Origin: Sphaerothrix epifaneia
GTDB taxonomy: Bacteria; Cyanobacteriota; Cyanobacteriia; Phormidesmidales; Phormidesmidaceae
Assembly: GCF_042788235.1 (NCBI RefSeq)
Contig: NZ_JBHZOL010000100.1
Span: 1-64,000, forward strand
Direction: 5' to 3'
DNA length: 64,000 bases
Shown here: piece after piece, positions 28,062 through 35,993 of the stretch
Layout of the letters: each line of letters begins with the position of its first letter
Numbering within the stretch: position 1 is the first letter of the stretch
Made by a program: the position numbers and the translations under genes
Notes under the pieces: generated by a model
Databases searched by the model: none
What the model was told of the DNA's origin: nothing
What the model saw: the letters and a program-made list of their open reading frames with translations, nothing else

Positions 28062-28484
28062 ATGATCAGGGTTGATATCGTCGATTATGAAACCTATAAG
28101 CAAATCCTCCATCACATTCGTCAGAAGGTTTTTGTGGAAGAACAAAAAATTCCACTGGCGCTTGAAATTGATACACTTGATCCGCTATCGGTGCATGTAC
28201 TGGCCTGCTGGAATGGGGTTAAAGCGGGTACTGGTCGGCTAACGCCACAAGGCCGGATTGGTCGCGTAGCGGTTTATGAGGCTTTAAGGCGGCGCGGTAT
28301 TGGTCAACAAATTGTACTATGCCTGATTGGGGTGGCTCGCCAGCGGGGGCATGAGGCGGTGACAATTTCGGCTCAGTGTCATGCGCTGCCTTTCTACCGC
28401 AAGCTGGGTTTTGTTGAACAGGGCGATCGCTATTTAGAAGGCGGCATTGATCATATCAAGATGGTGAAATACCTCAGGTTTTAG
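28062..28484 (+). CDS. GNAT-family N-acetyltransferase
   Basis: A 140-residue single-domain acetyltransferase. The acetyl-CoA loop is VAVYEALRRRGIGQQIV and the C-terminal part has ALPFYRKLGFVEQGDRYLEGGIDHIKM. The opening (YKQILHHIRQKVFVEEQKIP...EIDTLDP) is like the ElaA/YjcF type of small GNATs. The substrate cannot be deduced. The start is placed at the ATG at 28062; an in-frame TTG at 28026 would add 12 poorly fitting residues. It stands 104 bases after the TAXI gene on the same strand. Confidence 0.88.
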   Translation: MIRVDIVDYETYKQILHHIRQKVFVEEQKIPLALEIDTLDPLSVHVLACWNGVKAGTGRLTPQGRIGRVAVYEALRRRGIGQQIVLCLIGVARQRGHEAVTISAQCHALPFYRKLGFVEQGDRYLEGGIDHIKMVKYLRF

Positions 28485-28571
28485 CGGCTAGCGTCTTAAA
28501 AGTTGTTGCTGTCTTGCCCCTGTTTTTGGCTATCCTGAACAATCAAGCCGTGGTTTTTTCATCCTACTGCC

Positions 28572-31160
28572 ATGCCTAGCTTCTCTCGCTTCTATTGTGT
28601 CCTCACCCTAGCCCTGCTTACGAGTCTGGCACCGAGTTGGAAACGGTTGCCAGCTGTTGCTCAGCAGCCGCCCGCCCCTGGTGATTCATCGCCCGCGTCA
28701 ACCCCTACGAGTTCAACGCCTGCTGTTTCTGAGGCGGCTGCGCCACTGCAAATTCTCAGCGCTCCTGCGGTAGAGTTTTTGAGCAGGCCGCTGGTGCAGA
28801 CGTTTGAGGCGCAGGCGAACGCGCCGGAAACTGACCTAGCGATTGAAAGCCCAGAGACTGCTCTGCAAGCCGTTTTAGCGGGAGAAGCTGATTTTGCGGC
28901 GATCGCTCGTTCGCTAACCCCTGATGAAGAAGCGCAAGGGCTAGAACAGGTACCGCTCGTTCGCGAGGCGATCGCGATTGCCGTTAGCCAATCTAATCCG
29001 TTTAAGGATGATTTGACCCTGATTCAGTTTGCCGACATTGTACGAGGCGACATCACCGACTGGTCTGTTTTAGGAGGGCCAGTTAGCTCTATTCGGCTGC
29101 TTGATCGACCAGCTAACAGCCCCGTTCGAGAAGCGTTGAGTCGCTATTCAGTGTTTGGGCCGCAATTATTAACTGGGGCTAATACTGAGGTACTAGAGAC
29201 TGAAGATCTAGACGCGTTGGTGCAGGCGCTAGGCACTGATGGCATTACTTACGGCCTGTTGAGCGAATTGGGCGATCGCGAAGATTTGCGCATTATTGCC
29301 ATTGATGGCGGCGACCCAACGCAAGCGGGATATCCGTTTTCGCTAACGCGAACGCTGGTTTATCAAGCACCGCTAACGCCTGCAAAGCAAGCGCTATTGA
29401 CCTTTTTAGCGACCCCCTTAGCACAAGATACGCTCAATGCTGCCGACCCGCAGGTCACTGTCTCTCGACCCAGTGAACCTGCCCCGGCTGAGACAGCCGC
29501 CGACCCTGAAGACCCCTCTGCGATCGCTCCGGTTGTTGAAGAAGCGGCTGAAGATCCTGAAACTGATGAAGCCTTAAACATTCCGGCAGAGTGGCAGGCA
29601 TGGCTTGATCAGCTACCTGCCTGGCTGCGCTGGGCGATTATGCCGCTTGTCTTGCTGTTGGTTTTGTTGGGGGCTGCTCTGAAAGGCCAAAAAGGAACCA
29701 CTACGGCTGAGACACCGAAGCTGCTGCCCCCTTCGGCGGCAACCCCTGATGAGCCTGAAGCAGAGGTGCGCATTGAGATTCCGGATGAAATTTTGGCTGG
29801 CGTGACGACAGGGGCGGCGGCTGGTTCTGCCACCGAAGACAAGCTGACACAAGCACGGCTAGCGTTAGTAGAAGGCATTCGCCAGAGTGAATTAGGCCAG
29901 TATGAAACGGCGTTAAATTGCTTGCACCAAGCAATCGAAGCGGCTGATTTAGCCCGCCTTAAAGCTGCCGCAGCGGGGACTCCTGCGGCTAGCTTAGTGG
30001 CGCTGCTGGCCGGAAGCCTGATTCGACGCGGACTTGTTTTAGGCAAGTTGGGGCGGACAGCGGAAGCCCAAGAAAGTTTTGAAACCGCCTTAAAACTAGA
30101 GCCAAATGCTTTGACCGCGCTAAAAGGTAAAGCCAATTTGTCGCAGCAGCCAGCTTCAGACTCTTTTGAACTCACCCCTACCGCCGAAGAAAGTCAATCG
30201 CTGACTGCCGCCGACACCGTGGCGCTAACAGGAACTTTGCCAGCGTTTCCCGATTTATCGGCTGCAGCCGTTGACCTGCCTAATGCCGAGCGTGCCCCTA
30301 GTCAAGCGCTGCCGATTAACTGGCCCGATCCACCCACGCCAGCAGATATCAAACCAGTGCTGACCCCAGGTTCATTTTCGCCGTTGGAGGGAGCCACCGC
30401 TCCAGCCACCACTCCGGCTACTGACGATGTGCCTGCCAGCTTGCAGCAGGCGATCGCGGAACTGCCCAATGAAGCGGAAGATTTACCTTGGCAAACCAAT
30501 GTCGCCCCTAGCGACAGTGCTCGTTCAGAAATGGGGGGGGTGCCTGCTGATCTACAGGCTACGATCGCAGAACTGCCCGACGAAGCCGCAATTTTGCCTT
30601 GGGCTAAACCCCCGGCTGCTAAACTGTCGCTAGCCTCTTTGCAGACAGACCCTACCGCAGCGATCGCCTCAGAACCGCTTTCTGCCCCCAAGCCTACCCA
30701 GCCAAAGCCGGTTGAGGATGGCCCCCCTGAAGATATCTGGCAAGCGGTGCAAATCATGCCCAACCATACGGCTTGGGACAATCAGACCGTTAGCGCTACA
30801 CCGCCAATGGCAGCGGCCAATCAGGTTGAGGCTACCGCCGAGCCGGAGGGAGGTGCAAGTTTAAGCTTCAGCGCTTGTGATGCCCAGTGGGGTTATGTTC
30901 ATTGGGATCTCTCAGCCGCGCAAAGGCAGCAAATAGCAGCAACCAATAGCCTGATAGCCCTGCGCCTCTACGAAGTAACGAATTGGCAAAGCCATCAACC
31001 CCTGCCCCGCGATTTCCAACAACAGGAATGCTACCGGATGGCGCGAGACTGGTATTTGCCTATTCCGCTGAGCGATCGCGATTATTTAGTTGAACTTGGC
31101 TACTTCACCCCTGATAAACGCTGGCAAATGCTAGCGCGATCAGCTCCGGTTCGCTTCTAA
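28572..31160 (+). CDS. Secreted/membrane PBP-like domain fused to TPR region and C-terminal DUF4912
   Basis: An 862-residue protein. A signal peptide or anchor (residues 1-31) precedes a PstS-like type II periplasmic-binding fold at about 55-295 (LAIESPETALQAVLAGEADFAAIARSL, FADIVRGDITDWSVLGG). An acidic linker and one membrane span (about 355-373, WLRWAIMPLVLLLVLLGAAL) follow. The cytoplasmic side has a TPR-like region (about 425-525), a long acidic low-complexity region with three short repeats (VPASLQQAIAELPNEAEDLPW and relatives), and a C-terminal DUF4912 domain of about 95 residues. DUF4912 proteins are frequent in cyanobacteria; the function is not established to my knowledge. A transmembrane ligand-sensing or scaffold role is inference. 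The 3' end overlaps nrdR, convergent, by 21 bases. Confidence 0.75.
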   Translation: MPSFSRFYCVLTLALLTSLAPSWKRLPAVAQQPPAPGDSSPASTPTSSTPAVSEAAAPLQILSAPAVEFLSRPLVQTFEAQANAPETDLAIESPETALQAVLAGEADFAAIARSLTPDEEAQGLEQVPLVREAIAIAVSQSNPFKDDLTLIQFADIVRGDITDWSVLGGPVSSIRLLDRPANSPVREALSRYSVFGPQLLTGANTEVLETEDLDALVQALGTDGITYGLLSELGDREDLRIIAIDGGDPTQAGYPFSLTRTLVYQAPLTPAKQALLTFLATPLAQDTLNAADPQVTVSRPSEPAPAETAADPEDPSAIAPVVEEAAEDPETDEALNIPAEWQAWLDQLPAWLRWAIMPLVLLLVLLGAALKGQKGTTTAETPKLLPPSAATPDEPEAEVRIEIPDEILAGVTTGAAAGSATEDKLTQARLALVEGIRQSELGQYETALNCLHQAIEAADLARLKAAAAGTPAASLVALLAGSLIRRGLVLGKLGRTAEAQESFETALKLEPNALTALKGKANLSQQPASDSFELTPTAEESQSLTAADTVALTGTLPAFPDLSAAAVDLPNAERAPSQALPINWPDPPTPADIKPVLTPGSFSPLEGATAPATTPATDDVPASLQQAIAELPNEAEDLPWQTNVAPSDSARSEMGGVPADLQATIAELPDEAAILPWAKPPAAKLSLASLQTDPTAAIASEPLSAPKPTQPKPVEDGPPEDIWQAVQIMPNHTAWDNQTVSATPPMAAANQVEATAEPEGGASLSFSACDAQWGYVHWDLSAAQRQQIAATNSLIALRLYEVTNWQSHQPLPRDFQQQECYRMARDWYLPIPLSDRDYLVELGYFTPDKRWQMLARSAPVRF

Positions 31161-31676
31161 GCTAGAAGAGAAAAAAGCAGGGGTGCGATCGCCCGTTGTT
31201 GCAGAGCCACCAGCCGCAGGCTTGCTTTCGGCTTGCAACTGGTTCAACGTTTCAACAAAATCTCGAATACCTTGAAACTGTCGATAAACAGAAGCAAAAC
31301 GAATGTAGGCAACCTCGTTAATAGCTTGCAGATGGGTCAACACCCGTTCACCGATCTCACTACTGCTAATTTCACGCGAAGGTCGCTGCTGTAGTTCACC
31401 TTCAATATCATCTACCATCGACTCAATAACAGGCAGCGAAACCTCTGTTTTCTCACAAGCCCGCACAATACCAAGCAGCAGTTTGGCGTGATCAAAAGCT
31501 TCGCGATCGCCGCTGCGTTTAATCACCGTAATCGGCACCTGTTCAATCCGCTCATAAGTCGTAAAGCGGCGGCGACAGCGCAAACACTCACGCCGCCGTC
31601 GAATACTGCGTCCTGATTCTGCAGAGCGCGACTCTAAAACACGGTTATCAGTATTTTGACAAAACGGGCATTGCAT
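31140..31676 (-). CDS. nrdR: Transcriptional repressor NrdR
   Basis: A 178-residue repressor of ribonucleotide reductase genes. The N-terminal zinc ribbon is CPFC plus CLRC (start MQCPFCQNTDNRVLESRSAESGRSIRRRRECLRC). An ATP-cone domain follows (VIKRSGDREAFDHAKLLLGIVRACEKTEVS). The ATP cone senses ATP/dATP. The ATG at 31676 is used because it gives the canonical MQCPFC start; a TTG two codons upstream is in frame. It follows psbB-psbT on the same strand and begins just after a strong terminator-like hairpin, so it may need its own promoter or read-through. Its C-terminus is longer than usual (about 150-160 residues) and Ser/Ala-rich. Confidence 0.96.
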   Translation of the reverse strand: MQCPFCQNTDNRVLESRSAESGRSIRRRRECLRCRRRFTTYERIEQVPITVIKRSGDREAFDHAKLLLGIVRACEKTEVSLPVIESMVDDIEGELQQRPSREISSSEIGERVLTHLQAINEVAYIRFASVYRQFQGIRDFVETLNQLQAESKPAAGGSATTGDRTPAFFSSSLEANRS

Positions 31677-31686
31677 AAGCAAATCC

Positions 31687-31733
31687 CAAAAAATAGAGGC
31701 AAACTTCTTGAAAGCTCAAGAAGCCTTGCCTCT
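31687..31733 (-). terminator. Intrinsic terminator between psbT and nrdR
   Basis: Reading the minus strand, AGAGGCAA...CTTCTTGA pairs with TCAAGAAG...TTGCCTCT (stem 31695-31733, 4-base loop, two small bulges). A run of ATTTTTT at about 31688-31694 follows. This is a textbook rho-independent terminator for the psbB-psbT unit. It ends only about 11 bases before the nrdR start codon. Confidence 0.8.
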
Positions 31734-31753
31734 ACTTTAATCAAAAATGGCTC

Positions 31754-31775
31754 ATGATCTAAATTTTTAGATCAT
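31754..31775. repeat. Perfect 10-bp inverted repeat downstream of psbT
   Basis: ATGATCTAAA (31754-31763) and TTTAGATCAT (31766-31775) are perfect inverses separated by two bases. It lies in the psbT 3' region just before the terminator. It could be an mRNA-stabilising hairpin or an operator for nrdR, since it lies about 80-100 bases upstream of that gene. Confidence 0.6.
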
Positions 31776-31796
31776 CAGTATCCCATTAAGAGCCAA

Positions 31797-31895
31797 TTAG
31801 TCTTTAGAAATACGAGGGGGTTCGCGGAAAGCTACTGCAAAAAAGAGCGTTCCAATCACCAACGTAAAAATCAGAATGTAAGCGACGCTTTCCAT
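31797..31895 (-). CDS. psbT: Photosystem II reaction centre protein PsbT
   Basis: A 32-residue single-span protein reading MESVAYILIFTLVIGTLFFA, then VAFREPPRISKD. PsbT sits at the PSII dimer interface and helps electron acceptor function and repair. The sequence is the canonical cyanobacterial PsbT. It lies 132 bases after psbB on the same strand, the conserved psbB-psbT order. It is too short for ordinary gene calling but is unambiguous. Confidence 0.97.
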   Translation of the reverse strand: MESVAYILIFTLVIGTLFFAVAFREPPRISKD

Positions 31896-32027
31896 AGTTA
31901 GAAAATCCTGCTCTGACTACCTACTAATTACAGTCTACAAGTTCGCTTCGAAATTGGTTGGCCGGGTATTGAACTTACGAATCATCGGCTGGTTCAATAC
32001 CTGGCCTATTTTCAATCTCTTAACGCG

Positions 32028-33560
32028 CTAGGTTGGCTCAGATTTACGGGTAGATTTATCACCCACTTTGGCAAAGAAACCCCACTCCACCTGTTCGGGA
32101 GAGAGATCGGGATCAACCCCGGCAAACACATCCCGGAACAGCGTCCGAGAACCATGCCAGATATGACCAAAGAAGAACAACAGCGCAAAAACTGCATGAC
32201 CGTAGGTAAACCAACCCCGAGGACTGGTACGGAAAACACCGTCAGAATCAAGCGTTTCGCGATCGAATTCAAAAGGTTCGCCCAGCTGAGCCTTGCGGGC
32301 AAAGCGCTTAACAATTGCTGGATCGCTAAATTCTTGACCTGCTAGTTCACCCCCGTAAAGTTTGACCTTAACGCCAGTCTGCTCAAAGCTGTACTTAGAC
32401 TCAGCCCGCCGGAAAGGAATATCGGCTCGAACCACGCCGTCGTTATCTACCAAGAGAACGGGGAAGGTTTCAAAGAAGCTAGGCAAACGACGAACTGTTA
32501 ACGTACGTCCTTCGCCATCGGTGAAGACAGGATGACCTAACCAAGTTTGGGCAATGCCGTCACCTGAATTCATTGGCCCAACGCGGAACAAACCGCCCTT
32601 AGCGGGGCTGTTGCCAACGTAATCATAGAAAGCTAGCTTTTCAGGAATATTGGCGTAGGCCTGTTCCATAGACAGTCCAGCCGCCATATCGCTCTGAACG
32701 CGGCGCTCAATTTCTTGATTGAAATAGCTGCTATCCCACTGATAGCGAGTAGGGCCAAACAGTTCAATCGGGGTTGTGGCGCTGCCGTACCACATGGTGC
32801 CAGCGACGACAAAAGCCGCAAAGAAAACAGCAGCAATACTGCTCGACAGAACGGTTTCGATATTACCCATCCGCAGTGCTTTGTAGAGTCGCTGCGGTGG
32901 CCGCACAGTCAGGTGGAAAAGCCCAGCAATAATGCCAACAATCCCCGCCGCAATGTGGTGGGCTACCACGCCGCCAGGATTGAAGGGGTTAAAGCCCGCA
33001 GGCCCCCATTCTGGCGCTACTGGCTGCACATGCCCCGTGAGGCCGTAGGGATCTGAAACCCACATCCCAGGCCCCCAAAGCCCAGTCAAGTGGAAAGCCC
33101 CAAAGCCAAAGCAGAGTAGACCTGCTAAGAATAAATGAATGCCAAACATTTTGGGTAAATCTAGAGCTGATTCGCCTGTACGCGAATCAACAAACAGCTC
33201 TAAGTCCCAATAAACCCAGTGCCAGCAGGCAGCTAGGAACAGCAGACCCGAAAGGACGATATGGGCTGCTGCAACGCCCTCAAAAGACCAAAAGCCGGGA
33301 TCCACGGCAGTTCCGCCATTGATGCTCCAGCCACCCCAAGATTCAGTGACGCCCAGACGTGCCATGAAGGGCAGCACAAACATGCCCTGACGCCACATCG
33401 GGTTTAACACAGGATCGCTGGGATCAAAGGTTGCCAGCTCAAATAGAGCCATCGAGCCAGCCCACCCTGACACAAGGGCGGTGTGCATCAAGTGCACAGA
33501 AATCAGCCGCCCTGGATCGTTCAGAACGACTGTATGGACTCGGTACCAGGGTAGTCCCAT
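32028..33560 (-). CDS. psbB: Photosystem II CP47 chlorophyll-binding protein
   Basis: A 510-residue inner antenna protein of PSII that binds chlorophyll a and passes excitation to the reaction centre in the thylakoid membrane. It starts MGLPWYRVHTVVLNDPGRL and has six membrane spans with paired histidines (SVHLMHTALVSGWAGS, AHIVLSGLLFLAACWHWVYWD, VAHHIAAGIVGIIAGLFHL). The large lumenal loop lies before the last span (WFTYGHAVFALLFFFGHIWHGSRTLFRDVFAG). A strong ribosome site, GAGGAGGAG, lies about 8 bases upstream of the ATG at 33560. It is followed by psbT. Confidence 0.99.
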   Translation of the reverse strand: MGLPWYRVHTVVLNDPGRLISVHLMHTALVSGWAGSMALFELATFDPSDPVLNPMWRQGMFVLPFMARLGVTESWGGWSINGGTAVDPGFWSFEGVAAAHIVLSGLLFLAACWHWVYWDLELFVDSRTGESALDLPKMFGIHLFLAGLLCFGFGAFHLTGLWGPGMWVSDPYGLTGHVQPVAPEWGPAGFNPFNPGGVVAHHIAAGIVGIIAGLFHLTVRPPQRLYKALRMGNIETVLSSSIAAVFFAAFVVAGTMWYGSATTPIELFGPTRYQWDSSYFNQEIERRVQSDMAAGLSMEQAYANIPEKLAFYDYVGNSPAKGGLFRVGPMNSGDGIAQTWLGHPVFTDGEGRTLTVRRLPSFFETFPVLLVDNDGVVRADIPFRRAESKYSFEQTGVKVKLYGGELAGQEFSDPAIVKRFARKAQLGEPFEFDRETLDSDGVFRTSPRGWFTYGHAVFALLFFFGHIWHGSRTLFRDVFAGVDPDLSPEQVEWGFFAKVGDKSTRKSEPT

Positions 33561-33948
33561 TGACTACGCTCCTCCTCGATTAGGTTTCAACAATTGTTTT
33601 TAGCCTAGGTATAGGATGCTAGATACTGATAAGCCTACCAGACTCGCAACCGACCAAACCTTCGTTGATTTACTATCAAGCCTGTAATTCTCTGACTGCC
33701 CCTAGACTCAGAAGATTCAGAGTCAGACAAGAGTGCTATTGACAGCGGTTTGACAATAAAAATGTAAAAATGAAAGTGTATGAAGTAGTGTAACCAGTGT
33801 TAATGCTCATGGCAAGATGTCAGAGCGTTCGCTATGCACTCTTCTGGGGTTGTGCTTTTGTTACATTCCCTTAAGCTATTTTTGTAGTCCTTATCCGGTA
33901 AGCCCCGTACATAGTTGTAGAAACCCTCGACAAAGCGGAATATTCTCC
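33561..33948. other. Divergent control region between psbB and the ferredoxin gene
   Basis: This 388-base region separates two divergent photosynthesis-related genes. On the plus strand two TTGACA-like boxes lie at 33739-33744 and 33750-33755 in an AT-rich stretch, candidate -35 elements for the ferredoxin, though no good -10 was matched. Toward psbB the leader holds the palindrome AACAATTGTT at 33590-33599 just before the ribosome site. The frame 33817-33948 only extends the ferredoxin frame upstream and is probably untranslated. Confidence 0.45.
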
Positions 33949-34293
33949 ATGGCAAATATTAAGTTTATTAAAGAAGATAAGGAAATTGTTGCGGCTGACG
34001 GCGCAAATCTCAGATTTAAAGCGCTGGAGAATGACATTGATCTCTATACCCTAATGGGTAAGATGATGAACTGCGGTGGCTATGGCCAGTGCGGGACTTG
34101 TGTGGTAGAGATTGCCGAAGGCATGGAAAATCTATCTCCTCGCACGGCGGTTGAAGAGCGCAAGCTGAAGAAACGTCCACCTAACTGTCGTTTAGCTTGT
34201 CAGACGACGGTGAACGGGCCAGTGAGTGTCATCACTAAGCCTGACAAAAAAGCTTCGCAGCAAAGGCATGAAGCGGCTAAGTCAGCAACGTGA
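33949..34293 (+). CDS. [2Fe-2S] ferredoxin, CX5CX2C type
   Basis: A 114-residue ferredoxin. Cluster ligands are in CGGYGQCGTC (spacing C-x5-C-x2-C) plus the fourth cysteine in RLACQ. This spacing differs from the plant-type photosynthetic PetF (C-x4-C-x2-C). The C-terminus is a Lys/Ala-rich tail. The ATG at 33949 begins the conserved domain; the in-frame extension to 33817 is rejected. It is divergent from psbB and 108 bases ahead of psbM. A role in PSII assembly or stress electron transfer is suggested by this neighbourhood but not proven. Confidence 0.93.
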   Translation: MANIKFIKEDKEIVAADGANLRFKALENDIDLYTLMGKMMNCGGYGQCGTCVVEIAEGMENLSPRTAVEERKLKKRPPNCRLACQTTVNGPVSVITKPDKKASQQRHEAAKSAT

Positions 34294-34401
34294 GCCATCT
34301 GCGCGGTTAAATTTCTCGACTGAAGCGATCGCAATCTAGGTTATATTCTGAGTAGCGACTGGGTTCTTTTTGAAGTTTTTTGAGAGTAGAGGCTGGAATT
34401 A

Positions 34402-34512
34402 ATGGAAGTTAACAACCTGGGTTTTGTTGCTAGCATCCTGTTTGTGCTTGTCCCAACCGTTTTTTTGCTAATTCTGTATATTCAAACCACGAGTAAGCAA
34501 ACGGGTAATTAG
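34402..34512 (+). CDS. psbM: Photosystem II reaction centre protein PsbM
   Basis: A 36-residue single-span protein beginning MEVNNLGFVASILFVLVPTV and ending QTTSKQTGN. PsbM lies at the PSII monomer-monomer interface. The sequence is canonical. A TATATT hexamer at 34342-34347 could be its -10 element. A near-perfect terminator follows 26 bases after the stop codon. It is too short for ordinary gene calling. Confidence 0.97.
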   Translation: MEVNNLGFVASILFVLVPTVFLLILYIQTTSKQTGN

Positions 34513-34537
34513 ATCATTCTCTAATTGTTTGGATGCA

Positions 34538-34567
34538 GCAGGCGATCGCGCGATCGCCTGCTTTTTT
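34538..34567 (+). terminator. psbM terminator built from two HIP1 octamers
   Basis: A 24-base perfect palindrome (34538-34561) contains GCGATCGC twice, overlapping at its centre, and is followed directly by TTTTTT (34562-34567). It forms a 12-bp GC-rich stem if a small loop opens at the centre. It lies 26 bases after the psbM stop codon. Confidence 0.85.
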
Positions 34568-34957
34568 ATTGCCTAGCCTAGCCACCGGGTTTTGTAAGAA
34601 TGCGCCCGGTTGGGGTCAGGGTGCTTTCTGTACTGGCTTTGGCGTAGACGAGGTTATGCAGATGCTTAAGGGTAATGGGCACGGGCTGAGGTTTACCAAA
34701 GATGAAAGCCGGAGTGGCTACAGCTCTATCACCCAGCGACTGTTAATGACCGTTTGCGGCAGATAATTAGGAACGTGACGCCTCTTGAGGAAGCGGGTAG
34801 CGCGATCGCCTCGCTTGTTTAAGCTGAGCAAAGTAGCCCACCCTATCCTCTCAATTTAGGTATTGGCGTTGATTCTGCGATCGCTACCAACCGCTACCAA
34901 CTCTGCTGCTAAAGTATTCGTCAGGCTAAATAGCGTTTAACGCAGAGGGGGTGGCAG
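34568..34957. other. Intergenic region after psbM
   Basis: About 390 bases with no supported gene. A frame at 34533-34766 overlaps the psbM terminator and shows no family features. A short near-repeat (GCTACCAACCGCTACCAAC) lies at about 34886-34904. The ribosome site GAGGGGG of the following gene closes the region. Confidence 0.45.
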
Positions 34958-35506
34958 ATGGATCTGGTTCAGATACTGGGCGTTTTTTTAGCTAGTGCTT
35001 TGGGGGCGGGTACCTTTCTCAAGTTTTCTGCTGAAAAAGTAATTGAAGCCGGGTTGCAAAAAGCTTTGCACAAAGAAAGATTACTTACTGAAGCCGATTT
35101 AGAGTTTAGAAAACGCCAAATAGAAGAATTTTATGGGCCGATTTATGCTTCATTAAAACTCAACTCAAAAATTTATCCTCTCTGGCTTCAAGGAAAACTT
35201 GAAGAAGTTAACCAAGATATTATTACCTTGTTTAAAAGTCATAACGACGAGATTATTGAAATTCTCAAAACTAAGGCGCATTTGATGGATGGTGGTGAGT
35301 TTCCTCCAGAGTTTATTGAGTTTATGACTTCAGCTACCATCTGGGGAATGTACTGCACCCGTGCGGATCAGCCCTACTTGCCTGAGCCTGTTGCCAGCTT
35401 AGATCAGGTGAAATGGCCGCAAGCGTTTGAGAATCATATTTTTGTCAAAACCGAAGCGTTGAAGAAAACCCTGGACGACTTGCTGGTGAAGTACAGAGCC
35501 AAGTAG
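34958..35506 (+). CDS. Hypothetical protein with N-terminal anchor
   Basis: A 182-residue protein. Residues 3-24 are hydrophobic and Gly/Ala-rich (a probable membrane anchor), followed by a charged helical region and a soluble mixed domain with KRQIEEFYGPIYASLKLNSKIYPLW. A good ribosome site (GAGGGGG) precedes the ATG. Codon use is more A+T-rich than in neighbouring genes, which may hint at transfer. No family is recognised. No operon partner is visible. Confidence 0.65.
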   Translation: MDLVQILGVFLASALGAGTFLKFSAEKVIEAGLQKALHKERLLTEADLEFRKRQIEEFYGPIYASLKLNSKIYPLWLQGKLEEVNQDIITLFKSHNDEIIEILKTKAHLMDGGEFPPEFIEFMTSATIWGMYCTRADQPYLPEPVASLDQVKWPQAFENHIFVKTEALKKTLDDLLVKYRAK

Positions 35507-35692
35507 CTTCTGACAATAACTATCTATTACTCAAAAGTGTCTCTATCTAAATAGGCACTTAAGCGTTTCTAGGGAATGAGATCGAGAATTGTCGAAATCT
35601 TCCTTTCAGCCAGTATCAGCAGCAAAGCAAATGAGTAGATTGGAGAAATCAACCTATCGCTAGACCCCCATAAATCTAGCAACGGAGTTCAC

Positions 35693-35905
35693 ATGAAAGA
35701 GAAAGTTGAATCTAATCCGGATACCGCTTCTACTCAAGATGCCAAAGCCGTCGCTGAATCAATGCTGGCTGATAAAGACAATGCCCTTGAAGTAGACTTC
35801 GACTCAGACTACGAAATGGCTCAGCAAATGACCAGAAGCGATATCGATACGCAGTCTGAAGAAACAGACACCGCCGCTACAAATTCCACTTCAACTAACG
35901 CTTAA
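35693..35905 (+). CDS. Small acidic hypothetical protein
   Basis: A 70-residue, strongly acidic, Thr/Ser/Asp-rich protein without hydrophobic segments, likely disordered at both ends. A GGAG ribosome site lies 7 bases upstream of the ATG. The centre (EVDFDSDYEMAQQMTRSDID) may form a short helix. No family is recognised; the clean start signal and lack of competing frames support it as real. Confidence 0.55.
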   Translation: MKEKVESNPDTASTQDAKAVAESMLADKDNALEVDFDSDYEMAQQMTRSDIDTQSEETDTAATNSTSTNA

Positions 35906-35993
35906 TCGCCAAATTGTTTCCCTTCAGCCTCGTTCTCAGGGACGGGGCTACCTTTTGCGTCTGCCCGCAATCCTCACTTCATGGCTGACTTTT

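Noticed and set aside
29609..30175. 188-codon minus-strand frame opposite the DUF4912 protein gene
   Set aside because: It is antisense of a Ala/Glu-rich coding stretch, Ser/Ala-rich by reflection, with no start signal.
33817..33948. N-terminal extension of the ferredoxin
   Set aside because: It adds 44 residues with no family match; the ATG at 33949 begins the conserved domain.
34533..34766. 77-codon frame after psbM
   Set aside because: It begins inside the psbM terminator and has no supporting features.
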